64,000 nucleotides of DNA from Balanoglossus misakiensis (taxonomy: Eukaryota; Hemichordata), in assembly GCA_040954595.2 (NCBI GenBank), contig CM082596.2, positions 3,844,001 to 3,908,000 on the forward strand, written 5' to 3'. Below the pieces are notes generated by a model that saw only the letters and a program-made list of their open reading frames with translations, was not told the DNA's origin and did not search any database. Positions within the stretch are counted from its first letter, which is position 1. Each line of letters opens with the position of its first letter. Shown one piece after another: positions 51,540 through 63,548 of the stretch. A program made the translations under genes and the position numbers.

Positions 51540-53344
51540 GAATTACAATCATATCTAATTTACATAATGCCCATATATGATTTTAAAAACTGTCGAAATC
51601 TCTATTACATATATCCATGTATGGTTTGTGGAATCTACATAAACCCCATGTATGGTTCCAGAAGGCGTAACGAAGTCTTTGAATGATCAGCAAGAATCCT
51701 GTGATCATCCACCCACGCAAGTTTTTTTTAATCCAGTGATAGATGGAGCATACCGACCCCACTGTATACAGAATTTGGTGACTTCAAGGGTGGGGGTGAG
51801 AACCCCCTCCCCCCTCGGGATGGGTGGAACCGTCATAAACGGTTAGCTCTAATATTAGACCAAACAGGGCAGTGTTTCGATATTCATATCACCAGAAACC
51901 AATTTATTTGTGTGCGTGTCCACTCAGCATATGGTTTGAAAAAAACCCCACGGGCTTTCGCGTACAATTCGCAACGATCGACGATTGTGTACAATATACA
52001 GATGTGACATCAAGACATGACAAAATGAAAAAAGGCGATTTAAGTGGTATTCCAAGTACCCTATCAAATTAATGTTGTTGTTGTTGTTGTGGGTTTTATC
52101 TCGGTGGTTTTCCAAAATATTTTGCTATACCATGGAATTACCACAATTGAATTGCCCTGTATACTCCCCCCCAAAAAAAAAAACCCCGACATGAACACCC
52201 CCTCCCCCAGATTAACTAGAATCGAGAGGGTAGGGGAGAGGGAGGAGAGAGAGTATGATTCGATCGGTCGTGTCGTACGAGCGTTCTTTGATGAACACCC
52301 CTGATGTTACTTTTTCACCAATGGAAATATCACATCCCATCAAAGCCGTCTACTGGTCGCGCATTCTAATTGTTACGTACTATACATGTAGAGGTCTATT
52401 TATCATGAAATGAAAGTTGATGATTTAAAATATTAAGTTTTCATCGTATGGATGTTTTGGAAAATCGAAGTGATAGACAGTTCGATCTAGTCTGGCGTGG
52501 TGGCATAGTGTTTTCTTTGTATCACCTTTTGCGAAAATTTCAAGAAAATGACAATATCGTAACACCGTTTTCTCTACATTCTACTAACATAAAAGGCTAT
52601 GGAATGTGATATCCGCAAACTGCATCTGAGTAGCCTTCTACCTTAATCAATAGCGGGTGTAAGATCACCGAAGGTTGATCAGCGTGCACGTGGCGGCGAC
52701 TATAAAGGTCAGTGACACGAACTCAGTCGTCTTATCGAGGGTCCCGCGATTGATATAAAACGCAACAAAAAGGAAGGTAAACAATTTGCTAAACACTAAA
52801 TATGGACCTTTTTTCTCGCCATGAGTACCCGCAAAAAAAACACTTTTAATTCAAAAACTTAATTGCGTTTATACGGCTGTTATTTTTAGCCTTCGTACGT
52901 GTCTACCACGTTGGCAAAAAAGAAACGAACAAAAAATTGAGAAAGAAAAGTGTGTATTCCGGCCTAATGCCTAACCCAACCTTTCCAATCGGTTCCTCCC
53001 CGGCTTTCTCGCAAGCCGAATCAAAGATGTCTTGAAAAGTTCAGCTTCTTTACTGCAACAGTCCAAACTTTTATTAACACGCCTCTCCAGCTCCCCATTC
53101 CGTAACCCGAGCACGTCGGCACTATTAATAAATTTCACTTTTGGGTCATAGACACACGACTGTTACCAGTTATATAGGCTACTAGCTCTAGTTTGGCGGT
53201 CAATGCAAAATAGTGACATCGACGATTGTACCAGTTCGTGTAAATTATTTTCTCTACTAAATAAAACATGATCATTAAGTACCATTTTATCAGTGGGTTT
53301 TTTTTCACGGTTTTATTATTGTATTTTATGAGCTTGGTTTTATG

Positions 53345-53414
53345 TACTGTAAAGCGGTTTGATGTTTTTATTGATGGAAATCGCTGTATAAAAATATTAT
53401 TATTATTATTATCA
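53345..53414 (+). mobile_element. Degenerate non-LTR retroelement (LINE/SINE) 3' tail
   Basis: actgtaaagcggttt, then tcgctgtataaa and a (TAT/ATT)n run, resembles the common 3' end of deuterostome CR1/L2-type elements (gtaaagcgc ... gcgctatataaa ... (ATT)n). Only the tail is recognisable. Confidence 0.5.
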
Positions 53415-53978
53415 TTAAGTTGTCGGTTGCCTAAATAATGATAAACTTAGTTAGGATAAAGCGATGCTATTTACACTGGCAGAGTCCGATAGAAAACTAA
53501 GGGGCGAGGATAACTTTGCTTATTTATCTCTGTAATATACTAGTATAGGGCCTATCAGTGTGAATAATTCGTGAAAAGCACTAGGACCCCACACCCCGAC
53601 AAGTGACAACAGAACTAACAAATAAACAAAACAAACACTCAACGGAATGAACAAACAAACTAATTAATTAATATTTTAATCAATCAATTAATTAACGTAT
53701 ACCGTCGTTCCTTACAAAGTAGCCTACGCTAACAAGTCTCTCCAGGGGCCGGGATCGGGAGACCCGTGGCTCATCCTATTCTCGTAAATCATTTTTTTTG
53801 GGGGGGGGGGCAGTATCCAATTTTTGTCGACAGATTGAAAACCGCGGACGTAATGATGCTTGCGATGCAAAACATATTTAGATGCTGTTTAATTTTTTAT
53901 TACCTCGCAATATGTATTTTTGCACCCCGGGAATAGGCCGACCAGCAACAAAATATACAACGTTCCAAATCGGAGTGT

Positions 53979-54077
53979 CTATTGACACGCGCGTGTCAAT
54001 AGCCAGTGCTTGTCGGGCCGGCTATTGACACGCGCGTGTCAATAGCCAGTGCATAGGGGGCCGGCTATTGACACGCG
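53979..54077. repeat. 43-bp tandem repeat with perfect palindrome
   Basis: The 24-bp perfect palindrome made of ctattgacacgc and its complement occurs at 53979-54002 and 54022-54045 (extended to 28 bp in the second unit). A half copy stands at 54065-54077, exactly 43 bases apart each time. The spacer gccagtgc is also repeated. Confidence 0.9.
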
Positions 54078-54517
54078 GGGACTTTAATATTCTCAAATTA
54101 TTGCCGATTTTTGAAAACCAAAGCACATTTCACATAGTCCATTAAATGATTCGTCTTTTCTTCCCCGAAAATCAGATGAAACGAAGTGCAAAATTCCGAA
54201 AGTCAAAGCGTATGTCATAGTTCTTCTACCCGTTCTACGTCTTGGAAATAACAGTGAGGTTTGCAGTTTCATAAACATGTCCTTGTTCATCAAAAACAAA
54301 CTTCGATTTAGATGTTGTTATTTGTATTAGTTTTAATAAAAAAAGTCATGAATAGCTTGCTTGCTATAACGGAAGTTGGAGACATTTGTGGAGCAAACAG
54401 ACAACGAACAAGCGACGGTGGGTTCCTGGATCGAATTTCATCGGTATACTTCCGGGTTTGTTAATATATCGAGTTATTAAAGAAAATTGGCTCCGTTTTT
54501 CGCCGATCTGTGCCAAC

Positions 54518-57500
54518 ATGTCTGGAGACAAGAAACCATTCGAACATTTACCCAGGAATGTGGCGCCCAAGAACTATGCGTTGTCCCTGAAGCCCAACTT
54601 GGAAGCGTTTACCTTCGCGGGCACCGAAACCATATCGGTCGAGGTACGACGTCGAGCACTTCGACATCCAATTACAATTACAATGTCAATCTTTGTAGTC
54701 TGGAACTACAATCCACATAGATATAAGTCTGTGCTGGAACCGAACGAGTTGATATTGGAATGAATTTACTTTGGGAATCGGTTCGGAAGGTTCGGCTAAT
54801 GCACTGAAATTATCGCAGCCAAGTGCACAATCACCATTGAATGTAGAGCGGGACTCGTTACTTAGCAACAGAGGCGTCTGCTGTAAGGTCATTGAAAGGT
54901 CAATGGCTCAAATACCTTACAACAGACGTTCCTGTGTTTCCAGAGACCCTGAGCCACGATTAATAGCCTTTTTCATTTTTATATTTCGTATTTTACCTCA
55001 TTTGGGACTTGCCCATTGTCATGTGCTTCCTATTGGATGTGCTCAAACAGGTTGTTCATTGAATCACAGTCAATGTGATTGTATTTGATACTTTTAGTAA
55101 GTGTGTTGGGTTTTCTTCACAGGTGAAAAGTGCCACCAACAAGATCATTTTGAACTGTCTTGATATAGAGATTTCAAGTGCACTTTTCAAAACCGGAGAT
55201 AAAAGTAAGCTAATTTTATTCACTTTCACAATTTGCCTACAAATAAGATTCTATAGACATCTATAGAATTCTATAGCCTATAGAATTTATATTGAAATTC
55301 ATAGAATGTTTAAAACAATTAAAGATGATTGCATTGCATGCAGCTAGCAACTTCTAAGCCAGGTGATCATGGTTTCAGTGTCGTAAAACTAGTATCTGTG
55401 TTATGTTAAACAGTGGTTAGACTTGCATAGGTGACCTGAATACCTTTATAGCAAAGTGCCATAGAGTGAATGATTGTGGGTTATGAAAGAACAGGAAAGG
55501 TAATTTTGGTTATTTGTTGTTGTTTATCTATGACAGGCGAGACTGCAACCGTGGGTTACAGTAAAGAGGATGAGACGGCCATCTTGACCTTTGCAAGTGA
55601 ATTGCAACCTGGGACTGGTGAGCTGAGCCTTGAATTCACCGGGGAACTGAACGATAAGATGAAAGGTTTCTACCGCAGCAAGTACATCACGCCAAGCGGA
55701 GAAGAGAGATACTGTGCTGTCACGCAGTTTGAAGTGAGTTGCCAGATGTTCTGTTATGCTGATGTGTGTGTGTGTACTCCTAATCTAGTACATGTAATTG
55801 TTAGGTTTGCAATAGTGTGCCCATTATAGTAGATAGTACTGTACAGGATTGGAAATTCAAGTATAACAGGTTTTGTTCACCACAGTGGGAAATGGGGGTG
55901 AAGGGGTTAATGTTGTCATAGATGCCACCTGTTGAACAGTAGTATGCAAATTTGTTTTGTTGTTGTTGATGGGCCATATTTGTGATATATATTTTTGTAT
56001 TCCAGCCTACTGATGCTAGACGTGCCTTTCCGTGCTGGGATGAACCTGCCATCAAGGCCACTTTTGACATCACATTGATTGCGCCAAAGGATAGAGTTGC
56101 TCTCTCCAACATGGTAAGTTACCCAGACCACATGCAGTTATGTAAGTGGCAAACACTGAGGTGAATACACATCTGATGATCTAACATTTGGTTGCTGAGT
56201 TCTTCCTGAACCAAGTTCAAACAAAAAATGACATAGAGATAATGTATCAAGGAATTCTCATGGACATGCCTTCCGCCAATGTTTTCCAAATCTATCAATT
56301 CCAATGGGGACTTTGTCATTGACAATGACTTCACTATTGCTTCACTATTCAGCATGTAATTGAAGAAAAGGACCACGAGAAAGACAACAACTTCAAGGAA
56401 GTGAAGTACGACACTACACCCATCATGTCAACTTATCTGATCGCTTTCGTTGTTGGAGAGTTTGATTACGTGGAAGCTACATCATCCGATGGTGTCTTGA
56501 TCAGAGTTTACACTCCGTTAGAAAAGAAAGAGCAAGGAGAATTTGCCTTGGAAGTAAGTAAAACAAAGTCTCTCTAGCCAGACCTTAGATCTGTGCTTGG
56601 AATAGGATGAGGGCTAAGCCCAAAGTGAAATAATCCTGCATTAGGAAAACATTTTTAAAATACCAATAAAAATCAGCTTAACTTCATTGCTTGATGGTCA
56701 CCTCACAGGTTGCCACCAAGACACTTCCATTTTACAAGGACTATTTCAACGTTGCATATCCACTGAAAAAGCTAGATCTCATCGCAATCCCAGTGTTTAT
56801 GGGTGCCATGGAAAACTGGGGACTCATAACCTACAGGTATAGTTTATTGTTTTCTATCTAAATATTCAGACTGTATGATGCAAATAAACAAAAATAGACT
56901 TCAGAGCGTGGAACTGTGCAAACAAGAATTTCTTCTTGCACATGTTATTCTTGATTATTAATTCACTGTTACGTGATTTTGTAATTTCAGAGAGACTTTA
57001 CTTTTGGTGGACCCTCAAAATTCCTCAGCCTTAGCAAAGCAGTATGTTGCTCTTGTGATCGGTATGTGCACAGCATGTTTCTGTACTTATCACGTTTAGA
57101 ATCATCATACAGGATACTGTTTTTGACAGCAAGATATAGGATCACTAACACGAGGTACATGAAATGTGTTGGGATGAAAATGAGAACAGAGGCTTTTAAA
57201 CCCGTTATTGGCCAATAGAGGGCAGACTACCTAGTTTAACATCACTTAGTCTCATGCTGTGGTTCTGTGTATGTCTTCAATAGGTCATGAACTATCTCAC
57301 ATGTGGTTTGGAAATCTAGTCACAATGGTAAGTTTATATCTAACATTTGTGTCTTAAAATTAATGTAGATTCCACAGCAAAGTATAATCATGGATTACAC
57401 TTTTTTCAGTATAAGCTATGATTTCTCTTTATGATATATGGATTCCATTTTGATAGTACCTGACATTTGGTTTATATTTCTTGCATAACAATTTGGTATT

Positions 57501-60500
57501 TGCATCATTGTAGGAATGGTGGACCCATCTTTGGCTGAAGGAGGGTTTTGCAACGTGGATCGAGTACCTGTGTGTTGATCACTGCCATCCAGATTACGAT
57601 ATCTGGACTCAGTTTGTACCTGGGGATTACACCCGAGCATTGGAGTTTGATGCCTTTAAAAACAGCCATCCCATTGAGGTAGGAATACAGAGCTGTCTAA
57701 CATTTCTTGCAACTGGGTGTGTGAGATTTACAGTAAATCGATCCCACAAGCATTACGTGATGTGTCATGATTGGTTATTTCCGTTGTGTTTATTATTCAG
57801 GTACCAGTCGGTCACCCGTCTGAAGTGGATGAAATATTTGACCTGATCTCTTACAGCAAAGGAGCGTCAATCATTAGGATGCTGCATGACTACATTGGAG
57901 ATGAGGTAAATAGTGTGTGTATGTGTGTATACTTACATTTCCCTCATTCTTCTGTTTAATAATACCTCATTATTTTGAAATAGAACATCAAACTAAGCAA
58001 AATATCTATATTTAGGATTTCAGGAAAGGACTTAATGCCTATCTTACTGAACATGCCTACAAGAACACTTTCACTGAAGACCTGTGGGCATCGCTTGGGA
58101 AAGCTAGCGGGAAACCCATCGAAGCAATCATGTCCACCTGGACAAAACAGATGGGATTTCCTGTCATCAAAGTGTCGGCAAAACAGGAAGGCAACTCTCG
58201 AGTTCTGACGCTGAATCAGAGCAAGTTCTGTGCTGATGGCTCCTTGCGAGGCAAGTTTTCTCGTCTTTAGGTGCAACTATTTTGGTTTGAAAATGTCTGG
58301 TTTGAAATGTAGGTTTGCCACCGAGTGTTGACTGTTGCCAACAGAATGAATATATCCGTTTCCGGTGTTGAAGCTGTACAATAATTCCTACTGTCTCGTT
58401 GCAGGTGACAAGTCCCAATGGATGGTACCCATAAGTATCAGTACCAGTGCTAACCCAGGCAAGGCAGCTCTCAAAATCATTCTAGACAAACCCACAACCA
58501 CAGTGACAATCGAAAATGTCGCCCCAGATCAGTGGGTCAAGGTAAGAACATCTCGCTTGTCAATTTTATGAAATGTATTTGTTCAATGTTCTGATACGTT
58601 TCTAGTTACAGATCATGACAAAATTCATAATGATTGACACATAAATGGTGATGTTCTTTTTTGACAGCTGAACCCTGGTACTGTAGGTTTCTACAGAACC
58701 CAGTATTCTCCAGAAATGCTAGATCTGTTGATGCCAGCCATCAGAGACCAGTCGTTGCCAGCAAGAGACAGACTTGGACTCATCAATGACCAATTTGCAC
58801 TGGTAAGGAGGGTGAGAGAATCACGGGGGCACAGAGGGAGGGGGGAGGGGAGATGTGTGATACTCAAAGCCAGGAGGTAAAAATGAAGTCTCACACCTGA
58901 TCATGATATTGCACATGTTATAAAATGAAAAAAGGTGTACTATGTATTTATTATATTGGATTACTGTCTTAGGCCAAGGCTGGTGACGTCGCTACTGTTG
59001 AAGTCTTGAAACTGATAGATGCCTACAAGAACGAAACCAATTTCACCGTATGGTCGGACATCTGCAAAACTTTGGGGTCCCTCTCTGCACTACTGCGCCA
59101 CACTGATTATCTGGATAGCCTCAAAGCCTTTGGAAGAAACCTGCTGTCACCTGTGGCTGAGAAGTTAACCTGGGATCCCAAGCAAGGAGAAGGTAATAAT
59201 GCATCAAGTCTGAAACATTGACTATGATTGGCTAATGTTGGGACAGGAAACATTGTGTGATGATTTTTCAACCAATTGGAATATATGTTGTGGATGTCAG
59301 GAGACTTTGTTGAAGCTGTACAATAATTCCTATCATCTGAATATTATTCCTAAAGGCCACTTGGACGCCTTGTTGAGAAGCCTGGTCATGCTGCAACTCA
59401 GTCGATTTGGTCATCCCGAAATCGTTGCCGAGGCCAAGAAGAGATTTGATGCCCATGCAGGCGGAAAAGAAAAGATTCCAGTTGACCTTAGAAGCCCCGT
59501 AAGAAATATATGGAATATTGTCTGTGAATTTTAGTGGTTGAAATACTCATTTGAAATTCTTGCACTGCCAAATATTTTGTATTTTCAAACCAAGAATGAT
59601 TGTAGATCTGATGCCTTTACAGCTTTTATCAATGCCTTTCTATCTTTCTGAAAATCACTTTCAGGTCTATCATGGTGTACTCTCACAAGCAAATGAAGAC
59701 GTTTTTGAAGCAGTACTCAAGGTAAAATATCATTTTCAAGCTGTGCATTGTTTTATTGCCCGTACCTGATATTTAAGCAATAAAACACCCCCAGCCATGG
59801 TATATCACGAGATTTTGACCAGTTCACGACATATACGCACGAGCGATAGCGAGTGCGTATATGGAGTTGAACTGGTCAAAATCGAGTGGTATACCATGGC
59901 TGGGGGTGTTTTATTGCTATTATATTATGCCAGTATATTGAAACTTTGCATAAAACATTTTTAAAAGGCATTTTCTTTAACTATGATATATGACTGTGGT
60001 ATATGGCTAATATATCACGGTCACGTGTCGTGTCTCGACCAATCAAATAGCGTGATTTACACCATCAATATACTGGTATAATATAATACATCTTATAATA
60101 TTTTGGGGCAAGTGTGGTTTCAGTTATTGGGAGACGATAATGGTGATGAATATGATAATGAAGGTGACAGTGAATGGTAATGTTTGTTCAATATGTCTTG
60201 CAGTTTTATCAGCAGCAAGATCTGCATGAAGAAAGAGAACGCATCATGAGAACACTTGGAGCTGTGAAAGATCCAGCATTGCTCAAGAGAGTTCTGGACT
60301 TCTCTCGAAGTGTATGTATCATGTTGACAGTATTGAAGATTGTGAGATGAAGCGAGTGAAATTACATGGTGTTTGAAGCTGACAACATACAGAATGTTTT
60401 TTAGTGTTCCTTCAAATTTTGAAACAAGTAGAAATTGAAATGCGAAGCTAGGCTCTTGTTATTGACTTTTTAATTTTTTTTTTCCCACATTAGGATAAAG

Positions 60501-60977
60501 TCCGAACCCAGGACATGAACAGAGTCTTGTTTGGGGTTGTGGAATCCAAGGCTGGACTGGAAATGGCCTGGAAATTCCTGCAAGATAACTGGAATGGCAT
60601 ACACGAACAGTATGGAGATGGCATGATGATAACTACCACAGTCAAGGTAGGATTCTTTCCCTGGAATACTGTCTGTGAATCTAGAAATTAAGAATTCATC
60701 AGACGAGATGAAATTCTTGTATGTAACCAGAGCAGTAACTGCGACGATGTCAAAAGCAATCATAATTCAAAATTATGTTATTTGTTTACAGTTTTGTACA
60801 GAGGGCTTTGCAAGCGAAGAGAGGGCCAAGGAAGTTGAGGAATTCTTCAGAACTCATGAAGCCCCTGGGGCCGAGCGCACCATACAGCAATCCCTGGAGA
60901 ACATCCGACTCAACACCAAGTGGCTTGCAAGAGATTCCGACAATATCAAGGCATTCCTGGCCAGCAAAGCCGAATGA
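54518..60977 (+). CDS. NPEPPS: Puromycin-sensitive aminopeptidase
   Basis: M1-family zinc aminopeptidase of the cytosol that trims peptides, including proteasome products. Nineteen exons (54518-54643, 55123-55204, 55537-55733, 56006-56113, 56353-56553, 56709-56836, 56991-57061, 57284-57327, 57514-57678, 57801-57905, 58016-58250, 58405-58541, 58668-58802, 58973-59192, 59356-59498, 59665-59721, 60204-60311, 60494-60646, 60792-60977) give 866 aa. Diagnostic strings: [48 protein letters not shown] (exopeptidase motif), [14 protein letters not shown] plus [11 protein letters not shown] (HExxH-18-E zinc site), [16 protein letters not shown] and [12 protein letters not shown] at the C-terminus. It starts at [12 protein letters not shown], matching the internal Met of the human protein, so the human N-terminal leader is absent. 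Intron 11 has a GC donor (AG|GCAAGT). Identification secure. Confidence 0.97.
55896..55911. mobile_element. NPEPPS: Terminal fragment of the ggggtgaaggggttaa MITE family
   Basis: The block ggggtgaaggggttaa in an NPEPPS intron matches the terminal repeat of the elements at 22673 and 43958. The other end was not found, so it may be a remnant. Confidence 0.4.
59776..59918. mobile_element. Foldback element (143-bp near-complete hairpin)
   Basis: In an NPEPPS intron, a 29-bp arm at 59776-59804 is perfectly complementary to 59890-59918. Inner arms attttgaccagttca (59812-59826) and its complement (59868-59882), and catatacgcac/gtgcgtatatg nearer the loop, extend the stem almost to the centre. Confidence 0.85.
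59918..60088. mobile_element. MITE-like element, 23-bp terminal inverted repeats
   Basis: A 23-bp arm at 59918-59940 matches the reverse complement of 60066-60088 at 22 of 23 positions. It abuts the foldback element directly. No coding capacity. Confidence 0.75.
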
Positions 60978-61631
60978 GCAATGCCGTCATTCTGAACTGG
61001 AGATGTCAGCCCCGTTGTAAAATCCACAGTCAGAGTAACACAAACTGATGCATCCCATCCCTTAAACACACTCCGTTTTACAGCATTGGAGTAACATGTA
61101 GATACAAGTAGCAATTACACCACCGTGTCATGTACCAGAATCGGACTGATTTTACAGGCCATCACAGGACTGACATTACAGTGACTGAATCTTCCTGAGG
61201 TTTTCTTTGTTTTGTTCGAAGTGCAAAGGCTGAACAGTTCTAATGTTGTGAATTTAAGTCTCTACAAGACTATAAACCTTGAATAGGGTACCATTGATTT
61301 TAGTTACATAGCTTTTATTATTTGGTATTCGGTATAATGGCCATATAGTGTTGTGCATGCTGTACAACAGAAATATATAAGGCCTTACTGGGACATGAAA
61401 CTCCCAAATATCCCACCTAGCTAGGAGTAGGATTATGATCAGGGTAAATACCCAGGGGTAACTGTCCTAGATCCTAAACATTTATTTCAATATTTCAAGA
61501 TATGTATTAGAAGCTAAAGCATTATTGTAACCAGTTTTTTTTGTTTGAATTTAATTCAAAGCATGCTTGGGAGCCAAATAGTTCTGGCAATGTTAAATTC
61601 TGATGTTCTTGAGATTCGCACAAGCAACTGA

Positions 61632-61637
61632 AATAAA
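61632..61637 (+). terminator. NPEPPS: Polyadenylation signal, NPEPPS (candidate)
   Basis: AATAAA about 0.65 kb after the stop codon, in front of an A-run. Confidence 0.4.
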
Positions 61638-62937
61638 AAAAAATCATGAATGACAAAGTGTAATTTGATTTTATGGCAATTTTACTGTGACATAACTTTG
61701 ATTTGGATGCTGAACTATTTGATGTGCGGATGTTTAAAAGAATTGAGATAATACAGCTGTGATTCAATTATCACACAAAATAGATAAATACCCCCTTATA
61801 AACCAAATCTCTTATATTTCATGTGAATTGAAAATGTAAGGCTGTGAGCATTGCAAATTGCAGCAAATCAAATGTCCCTTTCCCTGATGAAGACATCCAA
61901 CTCACGCGAGAAAAGTGCGCCACCAACGACGAAACTTGAAACCACCTGCACGACACGCGTCACCTGGAGTTGTCGTTTACAAATATCCTTCATTTCTCAC
62001 AAATGTTCACATTTTTCGCCGAAGAAACGTAAGAAAGCACAGAAAAGGTAGGTGCACAAAAGGAATTGTTTATATAGGGTTATCTGTCAGTATTTTGTTT
62101 GATAAATCCTCGCCTGAGAAGCAAAAAAACGAATATTTCACTCGTTTTGAGTTTCGTTTCTAATTATGCTAATTAGCAATATACGGTGGTAAAAGGTAAG
62201 TTGTCAGTTTCGGTGATTTACCGTTTCTGTTAATGATAGCAACCTACTTTTTAGAGTAAAACTTTTACTCTGGATAATCCTTCAATTATCATATACCATA
62301 AATAAGTAAGGTTTGTCGATAAAATGTTTTTGTCCACGAGTAAATATAAGAACAAGTTTCTTTTGCACGTGTTTATCAATGCATAATATATGCTAATTTG
62401 TTCAGGAAAAGTCGGCAATTTAATGTAATTCTTTACTAGTAACTGATAAGTTTCACATTTGACCATTTAGAATTATGATTTAGTATATTTAAAATAAACA
62501 TAAACTTGCAATTTTCGGTTGAATTTTCACTTGCATGAATGCATATAGAAGTTTTACGTGACGTCCCAAATGAAATTTCAACTTGATGCATTTCTGCGTG
62601 CATGCAGACGACCAGCACAACGTGCGGCAAACTACGAGAACCTTGTGCACATATACACATGTAGTAAATGTTTTTGTTAATCATGTTAATTAAGAATACG
62701 ATTTTATCTTGTCCGCGGTATAGGTGCAGGTGCTCGGACTCGGACGTACGTACGTGAAACATGTGAAAATAAGGACCTGGGATTTTAAGCCAATCAGCGC
62801 TCTGTGTTCGCGATAATCATATGGCACTTCCGGGGTCGTCAATGGGTTGGGCTTCCGGAACGGAAGGCTCCTCGGACTCGTACTACTGAAGATCGTCAGG
62901 GAATTCAACGCAAACCTAAGGAGTTATACTGAACAAA
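61638..62937. other. Spacer upstream of the small secreted peptide gene
   Basis: Probable end of the NPEPPS 3' UTR, then intergenic AT-rich sequence. Only short unsupported open frames are present. Confidence 0.5.
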
Positions 62938-63316
62938 ATGGCGTGGAGGAGGCGACTGAGGATGTGTATCTTTGCTCTGATCGTAATAGGACATCAACTG
63001 GTGGGAAAGAGCGACTCTGTCAAAACCTGTCAACTGGAAATACCCAGCGATGGTGTATGTGAGGAAAGCGATCGCCCATGTCCTAAAAGTAAGTTACGAT
63101 TTCGTATGAAGCTAGTAACAGTGATTATGTATTGGCGACTATGTACAATGTACAGCTGAAATAAATCACTCGATCGCCCGTGTGTTGTTTACGGTACGGG
63201 TCAGATCGGTCGTTCTCGAAGGAGATAGACCGATCACAGACTGATCCTTTCAGCTGTACATTTTTTTTCAAACAGGTCAGCCAACCTGTTCAAAGTGTAT
63301 ATGTTCAACACCTTGA
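62938..63316 (+). CDS. Small secreted six-cysteine peptide
   Basis: Not recognised as a known family. Two exons (62938-63088 and 63276-63316) join in phase to 63 aa. Residues 1 to about 24 are an N-terminal signal (RMCIFALIVIGHQLVG), and the mature part of about 39 aa carries six cysteines (TCQLEIPSDGVC, CEESDRPCPK, SQPTCSKCICSTP). The splice donor AAAA|GTAAGT and the acceptor with an eight-T tract before AAACAG are both good. An AATAAA begins one base after the stop. The ATG is in the context CAAAATGGCG. The size and three-disulfide potential suggest a secreted peptide (hormone, defence or protease inhibitor). The first exon alone could instead belong to a longer gene running beyond the window. 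Confidence 0.5.
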
Positions 63317-63317
63317 C

Positions 63318-63323
63318 AATAAA
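63318..63323 (+). terminator. Polyadenylation signal, six-cysteine peptide gene
   Basis: AATAAA almost touching the proposed stop codon, implying a very short 3' UTR. Confidence 0.45.
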
Positions 63324-63428
63324 TATTGTCACATAACAACATTCACAATTCTTTATGATATTTGTAAAATTTCCATTCGATGTCATGTCTTTGTTGAGGT
63401 TTGGTCCTTGTAGTTTAGTCCACTGATG

Positions 63429-63548
63429 CTGAAAACGGGAAAATTTCGCGAATGATAAATTTTTGCGAAGTATGCGAGAGCAAAATAACAGTTGCCTCTT
63501 TTGATCTCGCGAAAATTTCCTGCCACGAAAATTTCCCGTTTTACAGTA
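63429..63548. mobile_element. MITE-like element with gggaaaattt/aaatttccc ends
   Basis: ctgaaaacgggaaaatttcgcg at 63429-63450 is mirrored by acgaaaatttcccgttttacag near 63525-63546 with few mismatches. Internal cgcgaaaattt blocks add a second layer of inverted symmetry. No coding capacity. Confidence 0.65.

Larger units (their letters stand above)
51540..54517. other. Gene-free spacer with repeats
   Basis: Three kilobases with no supported gene on either strand. It contains a retroelement-like tail (53345-53414), G and C homopolymer runs near 52165 and 53800, and the 43-bp palindromic tandem repeat (53979-54077). The last few hundred bases form the NPEPPS promoter region. Confidence 0.55.

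Noticed and set aside
53979-54077. CRISPR-like array
   Set aside because: Only 2.3 units, spacers themselves repeat, and the DNA is eukaryotic; it is a palindromic tandem repeat.
56709-56836. NPEPPS exopeptidase motif damage
   Set aside because: The segment before GAMENWG is one or two residues different from human, but GAMENWG itself and the zinc ligands are intact, so I do not treat it as inactivation.
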